This document shows positions 34,765 through 43,280 of a stretch of DNA of 64,000 bases, piece by piece. How positions within the stretch are numbered: the stretch's first letter is position 1; every line of letters starts with the position of its first letter. The stretch comes from Nitrospira sp. GTDB lineage: Bacteria > Nitrospirota > Nitrospiria > Nitrospirales > Nitrospiraceae. The notes beneath the pieces were generated by a model, which worked only from the letters and a program-made list of their open reading frames with translations, ran no database searches and had not been told where the DNA came from. The translations under genes and the position numbers were made by a program. Location: positions 116,687-180,686 of the forward strand of contig JAFEBH010000020.1 in the NCBI GenBank assembly GCA_018242765.1. Direction: 5' to 3'.

Positions 34765-35547
34765 GTGCGCACACTGCTCATTGTCGGCAATTGGAAGATG
34801 AACAAGACCGCGTCCGAAGCGGCAACGTTTGTTGGCGAGCTGAGCCGGCATCTTTCTAAGCCCCCCACAAGCGTGGAACTGGTTGTTGCTCCCCCATTTA
34901 CGGCATTGGAATCGGTCCGCAGAGTATTGGGCTCAGAATCTCTGATCCAGCTCGGGGCCCAAAATCTGTTTTGGGAAACGCAGGGAGCGTACACCGGAGA
35001 GATCTCCGCCCCCATGCTGAAGGATCTCGGTTGCCGCTATGTGATTATTGGCCACTCCGAACGGAGAACACTCTTTGGAGAACGGGGTGACGGGATTCGC
35101 AGGAAAATTCAGGCGGCCTTCGCGCATGGCCTCCACCCGATCCTCTGTATCGGTGAGTCACTCGCGCAGCGAGAAGCCGGTTCAACCAACGAGGTGCTCT
35201 CGCAACAGATCCACGAAAGCCTGTCCAGCTTCACTGCCGAGACCCTGGCGAGTCTCACCATCGCCTACGAGCCGATATGGGCAATCGGTACCGGTCGATC
35301 AGCAACCACTGAGCAGGCCGTTGCCGCACATCAGACGATTCGGGCGGTTCTTGCCACCACAGCCTCTCCCGCTATTGCCGAACGAACGAAAATTCTGTAT
35401 GGAGGGAGCGTAACAACGCAGAATATCGCTGCACTCTTATCGTCGGACCAGGTGGATGGCGCGCTTATCGGAGGCGCTTGTCTAGACGTAACCTCCTTTG
35501 CTACAATCATCAAGCTTGCTTCTACCACTCGATCCATCGGAGTTTGA
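34765..35547 (+). CDS. tpiA: Triosephosphate isomerase
   Basis: The 260-aa TIM barrel interconverts dihydroxyacetone phosphate and glyceraldehyde-3-phosphate. GNWKMN near residue 8 carries the substrate lysine, IGHSERR the electrophilic histidine, and AYEPIWAIGTG the catalytic glutamate with its mobile loop. Translation starts with GTG. secG follows after 6 bp, so translation is probably coupled. Confidence 0.95.
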   Translation: MRTLLIVGNWKMNKTASEAATFVGELSRHLSKPPTSVELVVAPPFTALESVRRVLGSESLIQLGAQNLFWETQGAYTGEISAPMLKDLGCRYVIIGHSERRTLFGERGDGIRRKIQAAFAHGLHPILCIGESLAQREAGSTNEVLSQQIHESLSSFTAETLASLTIAYEPIWAIGTGRSATTEQAVAAHQTIRAVLATTASPAIAERTKILYGGSVTTQNIAALLSSDQVDGALIGGACLDVTSFATIIKLASTTRSIGV

Positions 35548-35553
35548 ACTTCC

Positions 35554-35913
35554 ATGTTATACACGCTGATCGTGGTCGTCCACGTGTTCATCTGTTTTCT
35601 GATGATTGGAGCGATTCTACTCCAGTCAGGGAAAGGCGCGGAGATTGGAGCTGCCTTTGGTGGGTCCAGTCAAACGGTGTTCGGGAGCCGTGGTCCGGCC
35701 AATTTCCTCAGTAAGCTGACTGTGTTCGTTGCAGCCATTTTCATGCTGACGTCATTCAGCCTGGCCATTTTGGCAAAACAAAGAAATTTCTCCTCGACGG
35801 TCATTGACCTTGAGCACAAGAGCGAACAGGCAACTCCTCCGGCTGCACCACCGGCTCAACCATCTGGAGAGTCGCACTCCTCCTCTGGTGAATCTTCCTC
35901 AACTGGTCACTAA
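35554..35913 (+). CDS. secG: Preprotein translocase subunit SecG
   Basis: This 119-aa membrane protein is the accessory subunit of the SecYEG channel. It has two hydrophobic helices (about 2-22 and 52-72) separated by the conserved LLQSGKGAEIGAAFGGSSQTVFGSRG. The tail is rich in Ser, Pro and Gly and is low complexity. It is the last gene of the glycolytic unit, a common arrangement in bacteria. Confidence 0.93.
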   Translation: MLYTLIVVVHVFICFLMIGAILLQSGKGAEIGAAFGGSSQTVFGSRGPANFLSKLTVFVAAIFMLTSFSLAILAKQRNFSSTVIDLEHKSEQATPPAAPPAQPSGESHSSSGESSSTGH

Positions 35914-35954
35914 TCGATCACGGGAAACAACCTAGGTTATCCACAAATAGGTAC

Positions 35955-35990
35955 CTGCCGGAAGGGGCATGGGTTGTTCCCATCCGGCAG
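35955..35990. terminator. Bidirectional terminator-like hairpin between secG and ilvE
   Basis: CTGCCGGA (35955-35962) pairs with TCCGGCAG (35983-35990) and an inner TGGG/CCCA pair extends the stem. TGTTGTT follows on the plus strand. It lies between convergent genes and may serve both. Confidence 0.6.
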
Positions 35991-35995
35991 TGTTG

Positions 35996-36910
35996 TTAGA
36001 TCCTGGTCAACCAGGATTGGTGTGTGGAATCCTCACCTCGTACGATTGAGAAGAATGTGTCTTGGAGGGAGCGCGTAATCGGCCCGGGTGTCCCGGTGCC
36101 AATACGGCGGTTGTCAATCTCTCGGACCGGCGTCAGTTCAGCCGCCGTGCCTGTCACAAACACTTCATCCGCAATATACATTTCATCCCGTGTGAACCGT
36201 TCTTCGACGACCGCGATGTGCCGCTCTTCCGCCAATTGAATGACGGAATTTCTAGTAATCCCTTCAAGCACCGACGTCAGCGGCGTCGTCTTGAGAATAC
36301 CACGGCGGATGATGAACACATTCTCCCCTGTTCCTTCAGCGACGTACCCCTCCGGATCGAGAAGAATCGCTTCGTCATACCCATCAGCCTTCGCTTGTCG
36401 CTTCGCGAGGATAGAATTCACATAATACCCGGAAATCTTCCCTCTGGTCATGGACACATTCACATGGTGTCTCGTAAAGGAAGACACACAAGCGCGCATC
36501 CCATTCGCAAGTGCTTCATCCCCTAAATAGGCCCCCCACTTCCACGCAGCGATAGCCACTCGAATCGGATTGTCCCCCGGATGGACCCCCATCGCCCCAT
36601 ACCCAATAAAGACTAACGGGCGGATGTAACAGGCATCCAGGCGATTGACACGAACTGTTTCGATAATGGCCTCGGTCATCTGTTTCTTATCGTACGGCAT
36701 GGTCATCATGCTGATGTGTGCCGAGTCGAACAATCGATCGACATGTTCCTGAAGCCGAAAGATAGCGGATCCCGACTTGCCTTTGTAACAACGCACACCT
36801 TCGAAGGCTGCCAGACCATAGTGCAAGGAATGGGTGAGGACATGGACATTCGCCTCCCCCCAGGCCACGAACTTTCCGTCCATCCAGATTTTTTCAACCG
36901 GCTCCAACAT
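35996..36910 (-). CDS. ilvE: Branched-chain amino acid aminotransferase
   Basis: The 304-aa PLP-dependent class IV aminotransferase makes valine, leucine and isoleucine from their keto acids. HSLHYGLAAFEGVRCY, the PLP-lysine segment YYVNSILAKRQA and EGTGENVF are all typical. Length is normal for the family. It is monocistronic as far as can be seen and convergent with secG. Confidence 0.95.
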   Translation of the reverse strand: MLEPVEKIWMDGKFVAWGEANVHVLTHSLHYGLAAFEGVRCYKGKSGSAIFRLQEHVDRLFDSAHISMMTMPYDKKQMTEAIIETVRVNRLDACYIRPLVFIGYGAMGVHPGDNPIRVAIAAWKWGAYLGDEALANGMRACVSSFTRHHVNVSMTRGKISGYYVNSILAKRQAKADGYDEAILLDPEGYVAEGTGENVFIIRRGILKTTPLTSVLEGITRNSVIQLAEERHIAVVEERFTRDEMYIADEVFVTGTAAELTPVREIDNRRIGTGTPGPITRSLQDTFFSIVRGEDSTHQSWLTRI

Positions 36911-37103
36911 ATGGAATGCAAGCTCCCGTAACGGATAATGAGGACACTGCTTTGATTAGCGTGAGGGACTATAGCGTGCAGTTGGTCTCGGGTCAAGCAA
37001 ACGGGGGCTCGGCCAGTTCACGAATAATTCCGCCGGCAAAGCGTGTATGGCACGTCCGCCGCTGCCCGAGGGTTGAGGCTCTCTGCATCCCTCAGCGGGT
37101 TGT

Positions 37104-37448
37104 CTAGGAGGAGGCACAATAGGCACGAAGGCGAGTACTCAGGAACGCGCCAACTCGATCTTCTCCGACCGGGCTCATCGTCACGACTTTAGCACCAAAT
37201 AACAGCCCGCGCACCCAGCGAACCACAACACGCTGAATTTCTACCGGCTCCTCTTTGTCAGGGAGGCTAAGACGAACGGTCAGATCCATTCCAGGTACGA
37301 CTTGATGATCGCCCAACACACGAAACCCGTTTCGACACAGGTTCACGATCGTTCCCTTTCCGAGAAAGTCACCACCCATGTAGTAGGCCTCACAACGAAC
37401 TGGAATTCGGTGATACGTACGAATCACAAACTTGCCGGTAGGAGCCAT
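37104..37448 (-). CDS. PilZ-domain protein
   Basis: The 114-aa single-domain protein has a PilZ fold: RTYHRIPVRC supplies the RxxxR motif and NLCRNGFRV the following (D/N)xSxxG-like motif, with Cys instead of Ser. PilZ proteins bind cyclic di-GMP and modulate motility or surface components. The altered second motif makes binding uncertain. No partner genes are adjacent. Confidence 0.75.
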   Translation of the reverse strand: MAPTGKFVIRTYHRIPVRCEAYYMGGDFLGKGTIVNLCRNGFRVLGDHQVVPGMDLTVRLSLPDKEEPVEIQRVVVRWVRGLLFGAKVVTMSPVGEDRVGAFLSTRLRAYCASS

Positions 37449-37604
37449 GTTTCCATCACCTGTCGCAGTGGGATCGCAGTCACCATCACGTCGACGACGA
37501 TTGAATTTTCGTGATGCAAGAATACGTGGTGCCTAGAACGTGATCCTAGCCCTCAAAAGAGGGGGACTACATGATCACTGACCAGGCGAGACACTCTCCA
37601 TGGC

Positions 37605-37633
37605 TTGACACTTCTCACACTCACATGTTAAAT
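37605..37633 (+). promoter_or_regulatory. Sigma-70-type promoter of rplU
   Basis: TTGACA (37605-37610), a 17-nt spacer and TTAAAT (37628-37633) lie 30 bp before the rplU start. The next genes to the lapAB fusion follow closely and may share this promoter. Confidence 0.65.
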
Positions 37634-37662
37634 GAACCGTTCCTCAAGACTGGAGAAGAGAT

Positions 37663-37977
37663 ATGTACGCGATTATCGAAACTGGTGGTAAGCAGTATCG
37701 GGTAGAAGCAGGGGCAACGATCCAGGTTGAAAATCTGCCTGGCGATGTCGGCTCACAAGTAGAACTCGACCAAGTCCGTCTCGTGCATGGCGACGCCGGG
37801 TGCCTCATCGGGCAACCACTCGTTGCCGGAGCCAAAGTGACAGCGGAAATTGTGCGTCACGGACGGACTCGGTCTATTACCGTATTCAAAAAGAAACGCC
37901 GCAAAAACTACCGACGTACGCGTGGGCACCGGCAGGGATTCACCAAGCTTCTGATTACCGGTATTGCAACGGCATAA
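37663..37977 (+). CDS. rplU: 50S ribosomal protein L21
   Basis: The 104-aa protein begins MYAIIETGGKQYRVEAG and ends with the basic KKKRRKNYRRTRGHRQGFTKLLITGI, both diagnostic of L21, which binds 23S rRNA. rpmA follows 24 bp downstream in the standard L21-L27-Obg order. Confidence 0.97.
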   Translation: MYAIIETGGKQYRVEAGATIQVENLPGDVGSQVELDQVRLVHGDAGCLIGQPLVAGAKVTAEIVRHGRTRSITVFKKKRRKNYRRTRGHRQGFTKLLITGIATA

Positions 37978-38001
37978 TGTAAGAGCGGGAAAGGATAGAC
38001 C

Positions 38002-38265
38002 ATGGCAACAAATAAAGGTGGCGGATCCTCACGTAACGGTCGCGACAGTAATCCCCAATATCTGGGAGTAAAAGCGTATGGCGGTCAGACAGTGACAGCC
38101 GGTAGCATTATCGTCCGCCAGCGCGGAACCAAATTCTTTCCCGGCTTCAATGTAGATCTGGGTAGGGACCACACGCTGTTCGCCAAAGCGACCGGCGTGG
38201 TCAAGTTTGAAGGTGGACGCGGCAGACGACGAGTCAGTGTGTATCCGAGCTCATCGAAGCCCTAG
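38002..38265 (+). CDS. rpmA: 50S ribosomal protein L27
   Basis: The 87-aa protein has GGGSSRNGRDSNPQYLGVKAYGGQ, the L27 signature near the peptidyl-transferase centre. It begins MATNKGGG, so no cleavable N-terminal extension as in Firmicutes is present. It lies between rplU and obgE. Confidence 0.97.
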   Translation: MATNKGGGSSRNGRDSNPQYLGVKAYGGQTVTAGSIIVRQRGTKFFPGFNVDLGRDHTLFAKATGVVKFEGGRGRRRVSVYPSSSKP

Positions 38266-38393
38266 CCTTCCATTTCCACTCTCTCTTCCTCACGAGCAAG
38301 GTAGAAAGACAGTCTCCCTCTCCCCCTTCGCCCCAGGGTCGGATATACTTTTACATCTCCTCACCATGACTTGGCTGTAGGAAACGGAACCTC

Positions 38394-39419
38394 ATGTTTG
38401 TCGACGAAGTACGTGTGACAGTACGGGCCGGGCGAGGCGGAAACGGCATTTGTAGCTTCCGGAGAGAGATGTTTGTCCCACGCGGAGGCCCGGATGGCGG
38501 TGACGGAGGCAATGGCGGCGATGTCATCATGACTGCATCACATCGCCTCGTGACCTTGCTCGATCTCCGGTATCAAAATCACTACGAGGCCCAAGACGGG
38601 AAACCAGGCGGTGGCTCAAACTGTACCGGACGTTCCGGTGACGACGTCACAATCCATGTGCCAGTCGGAACCATTGTCTATGACGAGCAGTCAACAGACG
38701 TCCTCGCAGATTTTACCGAAGACGACCAAACAGCCGTGATCGCCCGAGGGGGGCGTGGCGGGAAAGGCAACAGCAACTTCGCCACATCCGTCAATCGCGT
38801 ACCAACCAAGTGCACTCCAGGGACTTCCGGCGAAGAGCGGACATTACGACTCGAACTCAAGTTATTAGCCGATGTTGGTCTTGTTGGATTTCCCAATGCG
38901 GGAAAATCAACCCTTATCTCGGCCATTTCTGCGGCTCGTCCCAAAATTGCCGATTATCCTTTTACCACATTGGTTCCTAATCTCGGCGTCGTCCGATGGG
39001 GATCGGACCGCAGTTTTGTTGTGGCTGATATCCCAGGCTTGATCGAAGGAGCCCATGAAGGGAAAGGCCTGGGGGTACAGTTTCTTCGCCATATCGAACG
39101 GACCGCGTTTTTACTCCACTTGATCGACGTCTCGGAATGGGCCACCGACGATCCAAGAAACAGCTTTGAGACTCTCCGGCAGGAACTGGCCGCCTATGAC
39201 CAGGGCCTGACCACCCGCCCGTTTGCCGTCGTCCCAACCAAAATTGATGTTGTTGGGGCAGGTGAACGGCTGGAACAGATCCAAGCCTATTGCCAAGAAC
39301 GAGGGTATCCCTGCTTCCCAATTTCGGCCGCCACGAATACAGGGCTGGATCGGTTGATCCTCTATGTCGGGAAACAGGTTGATATGTTGCGGACGCTGCC
39401 ATGCGAGACACAGTCCTAA
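38394..39419 (+). CDS. obgE: Obg GTPase
   Basis: The 341-aa ribosome-associated GTPase has the glycine-rich Obg domain (1-158, GRGGNGICSFRRE and GGRGGKGNSNF) and a G domain with GFPNAGKS, DIPGLIEGAHEGKGLG and TKID. The variable C-terminal OCT domain is absent. It overlaps proB by 19 bp. Confidence 0.96.
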   Translation: MFVDEVRVTVRAGRGGNGICSFRREMFVPRGGPDGGDGGNGGDVIMTASHRLVTLLDLRYQNHYEAQDGKPGGGSNCTGRSGDDVTIHVPVGTIVYDEQSTDVLADFTEDDQTAVIARGGRGGKGNSNFATSVNRVPTKCTPGTSGEERTLRLELKLLADVGLVGFPNAGKSTLISAISAARPKIADYPFTTLVPNLGVVRWGSDRSFVVADIPGLIEGAHEGKGLGVQFLRHIERTAFLLHLIDVSEWATDDPRNSFETLRQELAAYDQGLTTRPFAVVPTKIDVVGAGERLEQIQAYCQERGYPCFPISAATNTGLDRLILYVGKQVDMLRTLPCETQS

Positions 39420-40522
39420 CACAGGCCACACGGATCGTCGTCAAAATCGGCAGTAGCCTGATCGCATCGCGTGCGGATGGTCTACGCCCCGACCGAATTG
39501 AGCGGTTGGCCGACGAGATCGCAGCTCTGAAGGGACAGGGACGAGAGATTCTGATCGTCTCCTCCGGAGCCATCGTCTCCGGCATCAGAAAACTGCAGCT
39601 GAAAGAGTACCCGAAGCACCTTCCGGTCAAGCAGGCTGCGGCAGCCGTGGGGCAAAGTCGCCTGATGTGGGCCTATGAAAAGGCCTTCGAGCGTCTCTCC
39701 ATCCAGGTGGCGCAAATTCTCCTCACACACCAGGATCTCGAAGATCGACGCCGGTTTCTCAACGCACGCCATACCCTTTCGACCCTGATTGATTTTGGTA
39801 TCATTCCGATCATCAATGAAAACGATACCGTCGCAGTCGATGAGATCAGAGTCGGTGATAACGATACCCTGGCCAGCGAAGTGGCTCACCTGGCAGATGC
39901 AGACCTCCTGGTAATTTTGTCCGATGTCGACGGACTGTATACAGAAGATCCTCGGAAGAACCCTTCTGCCACCCTGATTCCGTTCATTCCGGCCATCACC
40001 GACGAGATCGAGCAACTGGCTGGCGTGTCCAGCACCTTCGAAGGCACGGGCGGCATGGCCACCAAGCTTCGGGCGGCTAAAAAAGTCGGCCAATACGGGG
40101 TCTCTACCCTCATTCTCAGCGGAGAACGAGCAGGGCTCCTCGCCACAGCGTTGACCACAGGAACCGGTGGAAGTCTCTTTCTGGCTAGGGAACGCCGTCT
40201 GAACAGCCGAAAACATTGGATCGCGTTCACACTTCGCCCGCGTGGCCGAATCCATCTCGATCAAGGGGCCGTCGATGCCCTTGCTCAACGGGGAAAAAGC
40301 CTGCTCGCATCCGGCATTCAAAAGATCATCGGACCATTTGAAGCCGGCGATCCGGTCAGTTGCATCGCCCCAGACGGAAAGGAATTTGCGAAAGGCTTGG
40401 TGAACGTGTCAGCGGAGCTCTTAGAGCGGATGAAAGGCCTCAAGACGGCCGTGATCCAAGAACAGTTCGGCCCCCAAGAATATGAGGAAGTCATTCACCG
40501 CGACAATCTGGTCATTCTTTAG
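39401..40522 (+). CDS. proB: Glutamate 5-kinase
   Basis: The 373-aa enzyme phosphorylates glutamate in the first step of proline synthesis. The amino-acid kinase domain shows VVKIGSSLI, VSSGAIVSG, INENDTVAVDEIRVGDND and GTGGMATKLRAA. A PUA domain follows (about 285-365). The start lies inside the end of obgE, implying translational coupling. Feedback inhibition by proline is known for the family. Confidence 0.95.
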   Translation: MRDTVLTQATRIVVKIGSSLIASRADGLRPDRIERLADEIAALKGQGREILIVSSGAIVSGIRKLQLKEYPKHLPVKQAAAAVGQSRLMWAYEKAFERLSIQVAQILLTHQDLEDRRRFLNARHTLSTLIDFGIIPIINENDTVAVDEIRVGDNDTLASEVAHLADADLLVILSDVDGLYTEDPRKNPSATLIPFIPAITDEIEQLAGVSSTFEGTGGMATKLRAAKKVGQYGVSTLILSGERAGLLATALTTGTGGSLFLARERRLNSRKHWIAFTLRPRGRIHLDQGAVDALAQRGKSLLASGIQKIIGPFEAGDPVSCIAPDGKEFAKGLVNVSAELLERMKGLKTAVIQEQFGPQEYEEVIHRDNLVIL

Positions 40523-40533
40523 TTCTGCGCTTT

Positions 40534-40600
40534 GAGTGCCGAGTCCTGAGTTATGAACTTCCCCACATCGCAGCACTCCGCACTCCGCACTCCGCACCTT
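40534..40600. repeat. Heptad inverted repeat at the nadD start
   Basis: Left-arm heptads GAGTGCC, GAGTCCT, GAGTTAT (40534-40554) face three exact GCACTCC heptads plus GCACCTT (40573-40600) in inverted orientation. The right arm is translated as residues about 7-16 of NadD. It shares its 7-bp periodic inverted layout with the elements at bioD and bioB. Confidence 0.65.
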
Positions 40601-41293
40601 GCTTCACATCGTCTCGGGCTTCTCGGCGGCAGCTTCAACCCCATTCACAACGGCCACCTCGCGATCGCCCATCGGGTGTATGAACGGTTGCACCTCTCTC
40701 GAGTCCTCTTTATTCCGACCGGCAACCCGCCCCACAAGCAGAGCAGATCGCTGGCCCCCGCGCAAGCTCGACTCGACATGGTCAAGCTTGCCATCGCGGA
40801 ATCTCCCTTTTTCGAGCTATCGACGATTGAGATCGATCGGGTCGGCAAATCATACTCAATTGACACAGTCCGTGAGGTCCAAGCGCAGTATGGTCCGTCA
40901 TGGAAACTGTTCTTTATCATCGGGTTAGATGCTTTTCTTGAGTTTTCCACCTGGAGATCCCCTGAGACACTCTTGCGACTCTGCCATTTTGTGATTGTCC
41001 CTCGTCCTGGACAATCATTCCAATCCCTCAGCAAAATGCCCCTACTGTCCAACCTGAATGCACAAGCCCTTAGGCAATTGGATCTTGGCCTCTTAGACCA
41101 GGTGGAACTCCCCGTTCCAGACTCCTCTGGTCTCACATGTGTAGCCCTTCCCCCCTGTCTGATCTCTGCCTCAGAGATCAGGAAGAGGGTGCAATGCGGT
41201 GGACCGCTGGCAAATATGTTGCCCCCCTCAGTGGAATCTTATATACTTCAGCAGAGGCTTTATCAGGAGGACCGTAATCGCACGCACATCTAA
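40553..41293 (+). CDS. nadD: Nicotinate-nucleotide adenylyltransferase
   Basis: The 246-aa enzyme adenylylates nicotinate mononucleotide in NAD synthesis. LGLLGGSFNPIHNGHL (22-37) is the nucleotidyl-transferase HxGH-type motif and ISASEIRKRV the C-terminal ISSTxIR-like motif. About 18 residues before the fold are encoded by a heptad-repeat element and have no counterpart in typical NadD; there is no better start codon and no clear ribosome-binding site. It overlaps the start region of rsfS. Confidence 0.92.
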   Translation: MNFPTSQHSALRTPHLASHRLGLLGGSFNPIHNGHLAIAHRVYERLHLSRVLFIPTGNPPHKQSRSLAPAQARLDMVKLAIAESPFFELSTIEIDRVGKSYSIDTVREVQAQYGPSWKLFFIIGLDAFLEFSTWRSPETLLRLCHFVIVPRPGQSFQSLSKMPLLSNLNAQALRQLDLGLLDQVELPVPDSSGLTCVALPPCLISASEIRKRVQCGGPLANMLPPSVESYILQQRLYQEDRNRTHI

Positions 41294-41687
41294 GGCCACA
41301 GCCCTCGCCGTCGCCAAGGCAATGCTCGACAAGAAGGCCCTTGATGTTCAAGTCCTCCATGTCGCCCCGCTGACTTCAATCGCTGACTACCTGGTTCTCG
41401 GGTCGGCTGAATCCGACCGGCAGGCGCGCGCAGTCGCTGATTCGGTCGTCGACGCGCTTTCTCGTATGAACCAACGGCCACTCAGCCTTGAGGGAACAAC
41501 CTCAGGCCAGTGGGTCGTCATCGACTTCGGTGATGTCGTGGCCCACGTGTTTCGACAGGAGGCCCGATCACATTATGCGATCGAGCGGCTCTGGAGCGAC
41601 GCACGACAGATTCCCATTTCCGACAAGACCTCATCAGCACCGACTCCAGAGGCAAAGGAGCGGCTGACCCGGAAAGCACGTTCGTAG
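41277..41687 (+). CDS. rsfS: Ribosomal silencing factor RsfS, non-canonical start
   Basis: The protein (136 aa) prevents subunit joining by binding L14 under starvation. IADYLVLGSAESDRQARAVADSV and WVVIDFGDVVAHVFRQEARSHYAIERLW are diagnostic. A perfect AGGAGG lies at 41265-41270, but the codon at optimal distance is ATC (41277) and no ATG, GTG or TTG exists in frame between 41202 and that point. The only conventional alternative is GTG at 41199, which has no ribosome-binding site and adds 26 residues encoded within nadD. An AUC start, as in rare cases such as infC (AUU), is the favoured reading. Confidence 0.85.
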   Translation: MARTSKATALAVAKAMLDKKALDVQVLHVAPLTSIADYLVLGSAESDRQARAVADSVVDALSRMNQRPLSLEGTTSGQWVVIDFGDVVAHVFRQEARSHYAIERLWSDARQIPISDKTSSAPTPEAKERLTRKARS

Positions 41688-41702
41688 AAGATGGTTTAAG
41701 CG

Positions 41703-43103
41703 ATGTTTAAACTGCTGATCACCATTTTTCTCATCAGTGCCGGCGTGTTTGTCTACAGCTACTTCCGCGAGCTCAATCCAGGCACCGTCGTCATCCATAC
41801 CGGTCCCGGAGTGGAGTTCGATCTCAATCTCGTCACGCTCGTATTAATTTCAATGGCTGGAGGAGCCGTCCTTGCGACATTCGTCGTCGGTTTGCAACAG
41901 ACCGCCCATCTCATTCTCAATTGGCGCAGTCAACGTCTCCTACGCCGCAAAGAAAAGGTTGATACGCTTCACCGGGACGGGACCCACGCATTCATGTCGA
42001 AACGTCCCTCGGAAGCCATCGCGCTGCTGGAAAAGGCCCTGGCCATCGACCCGACACGTGTCGATTCACTGCTGTGGCTGGGAAACATCTATCGTTCGGA
42101 GCAGAATTTTTCTGAGGCCATCCGACTCCACCAACACGCACAACGGGTGGACGATCGGAACATCGAAGTGTTGCTGGAATTGGGGAAGGATCTGGAAGGG
42201 GCCAAGCGGTATGAAGAGGCCCTGCAGGCCCTGCAGCAAATCCTCAAGATTGAGCCTGACAATCTCACGGCCTTGATCCGAAAACGAGACCTCAACATCC
42301 GCCTGGAACGATGGAGCGAGGCACTTGAACTCCAGCACCGCCTGCTCAAAGCCAACCTCCCTGCCCCAGAAAAACAGGCCGAAGCCGCCCTGCTCCTGGG
42401 ATGTATGTATGAAGTGGGACGCCAGCTGCTCGAACGCGGCCATCCTGACAAGGCCAGACGGTACTTCCGCGGCGCCATCAAGAAAGATCGTGCCTTCCTC
42501 CCCGCCTACATCGGCATCGGGGAAATTTTGATTCATGAAGGGAAGACCAAAGACGCGGTCGAAATTCTGAAGAAGGTCTACACACGCACGCGAAGCGTCA
42601 TCATTCTCCATCGGCTGGAAGAGCTCTTCCTCGATCAAGGCGAACCCAGCGAAATCATCCGAGTCTATCAGGACGCATTGCAGCAAAACCCGCAGAATCC
42701 CGTGCTCCAATTCTATCTGGGCAAGCTCTACTATCGGCTTGAAATGGTGGATGAGGCATTCGATCTTCTGTCAACGATTGAAGGGCCTCAAGATCACCTT
42801 CTCGACTATCATAAGATTATGGCCAACCTCTATCTCCGGAAACAGCAGTTTGAAGAGGCCATTACATCGCTCAAGAAAGCGTTAAGTTTCAAAAAACGGG
42901 TGGTCGTACCCTATATCTGCACCCAGTGTCAGCAGGAATCCGCCGACTGGACGGGGCGGTGCCGCCGCTGTGCCAAGTGGAATACGCTCACGGCCCTCCC
43001 TTGGATCGAAACCAGTCAAATCTCGACTAACCCGGAGAAAGAACCCTCTCCCAGCTCGTCTGTCCCCTACCGAGGCATTGCTTCTCCGTTTGAAACCGTG
43101 TAA
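41703..43103 (+). CDS. lapB: LapA-LapB fusion: membrane TPR protein with rubredoxin-type zinc ribbon
   Basis: The 466-aa inner-membrane protein has two N-terminal membrane helices (about 1-20 and 45-68) around the LapA/DUF1049-type segment FRELNPGTVVIHTGPGVEFDLNLVTLVLISMAGG. About nine TPRs follow (about 90-400), then a zinc ribbon CTQCQQ...GRCRRC (about 411-431). In Gammaproteobacteria LapA and LapB are separate and control LpxC turnover and LPS synthesis; here both parts are in one chain. Regulation of lipopolysaccharide is inferred from the family. It follows rsfS after 15 bp. Confidence 0.82.
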   Translation: MFKLLITIFLISAGVFVYSYFRELNPGTVVIHTGPGVEFDLNLVTLVLISMAGGAVLATFVVGLQQTAHLILNWRSQRLLRRKEKVDTLHRDGTHAFMSKRPSEAIALLEKALAIDPTRVDSLLWLGNIYRSEQNFSEAIRLHQHAQRVDDRNIEVLLELGKDLEGAKRYEEALQALQQILKIEPDNLTALIRKRDLNIRLERWSEALELQHRLLKANLPAPEKQAEAALLLGCMYEVGRQLLERGHPDKARRYFRGAIKKDRAFLPAYIGIGEILIHEGKTKDAVEILKKVYTRTRSVIILHRLEELFLDQGEPSEIIRVYQDALQQNPQNPVLQFYLGKLYYRLEMVDEAFDLLSTIEGPQDHLLDYHKIMANLYLRKQQFEEAITSLKKALSFKKRVVVPYICTQCQQESADWTGRCRRCAKWNTLTALPWIETSQISTNPEKEPSPSSSVPYRGIASPFETV

Positions 43104-43148
43104 CTTTCCCCCTCGACAATGGCTCCTCGTGAATCGACGCTCGTTTGC

Positions 43149-43222
43149 GAGTTTCGTGTTTCTGGTTTCGCGCAAAACTCCCTTCGAAGTAGAAGAACTC
43201 GAAACTTGAAACCCGAAACTTC
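43149..43222. repeat. Heptad inverted repeat upstream of bioB
   Basis: The left arm (43149-43169, GAGTTTCGTGTTTCTGGTTTC) and right arm (43201-43222) are imperfect inverted copies built of 7-bp GTTTC-type units with a 31-nt spacer. It resembles the element upstream of bioD at 7152-7228. The frame of bioB stays open through it, but the sequence does not look coding. Confidence 0.6.
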
Positions 43223-43280
43223 TGAGGCGTATCTGACACGACGAACGTTCACCATGAATCTTTCACAAGAGGCAACTGAG

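Noticed and set aside
39482..40321. Long open frame antisense to proB
   Set aside because: It lies wholly opposite an intact kinase gene and has no recognisable protein features.
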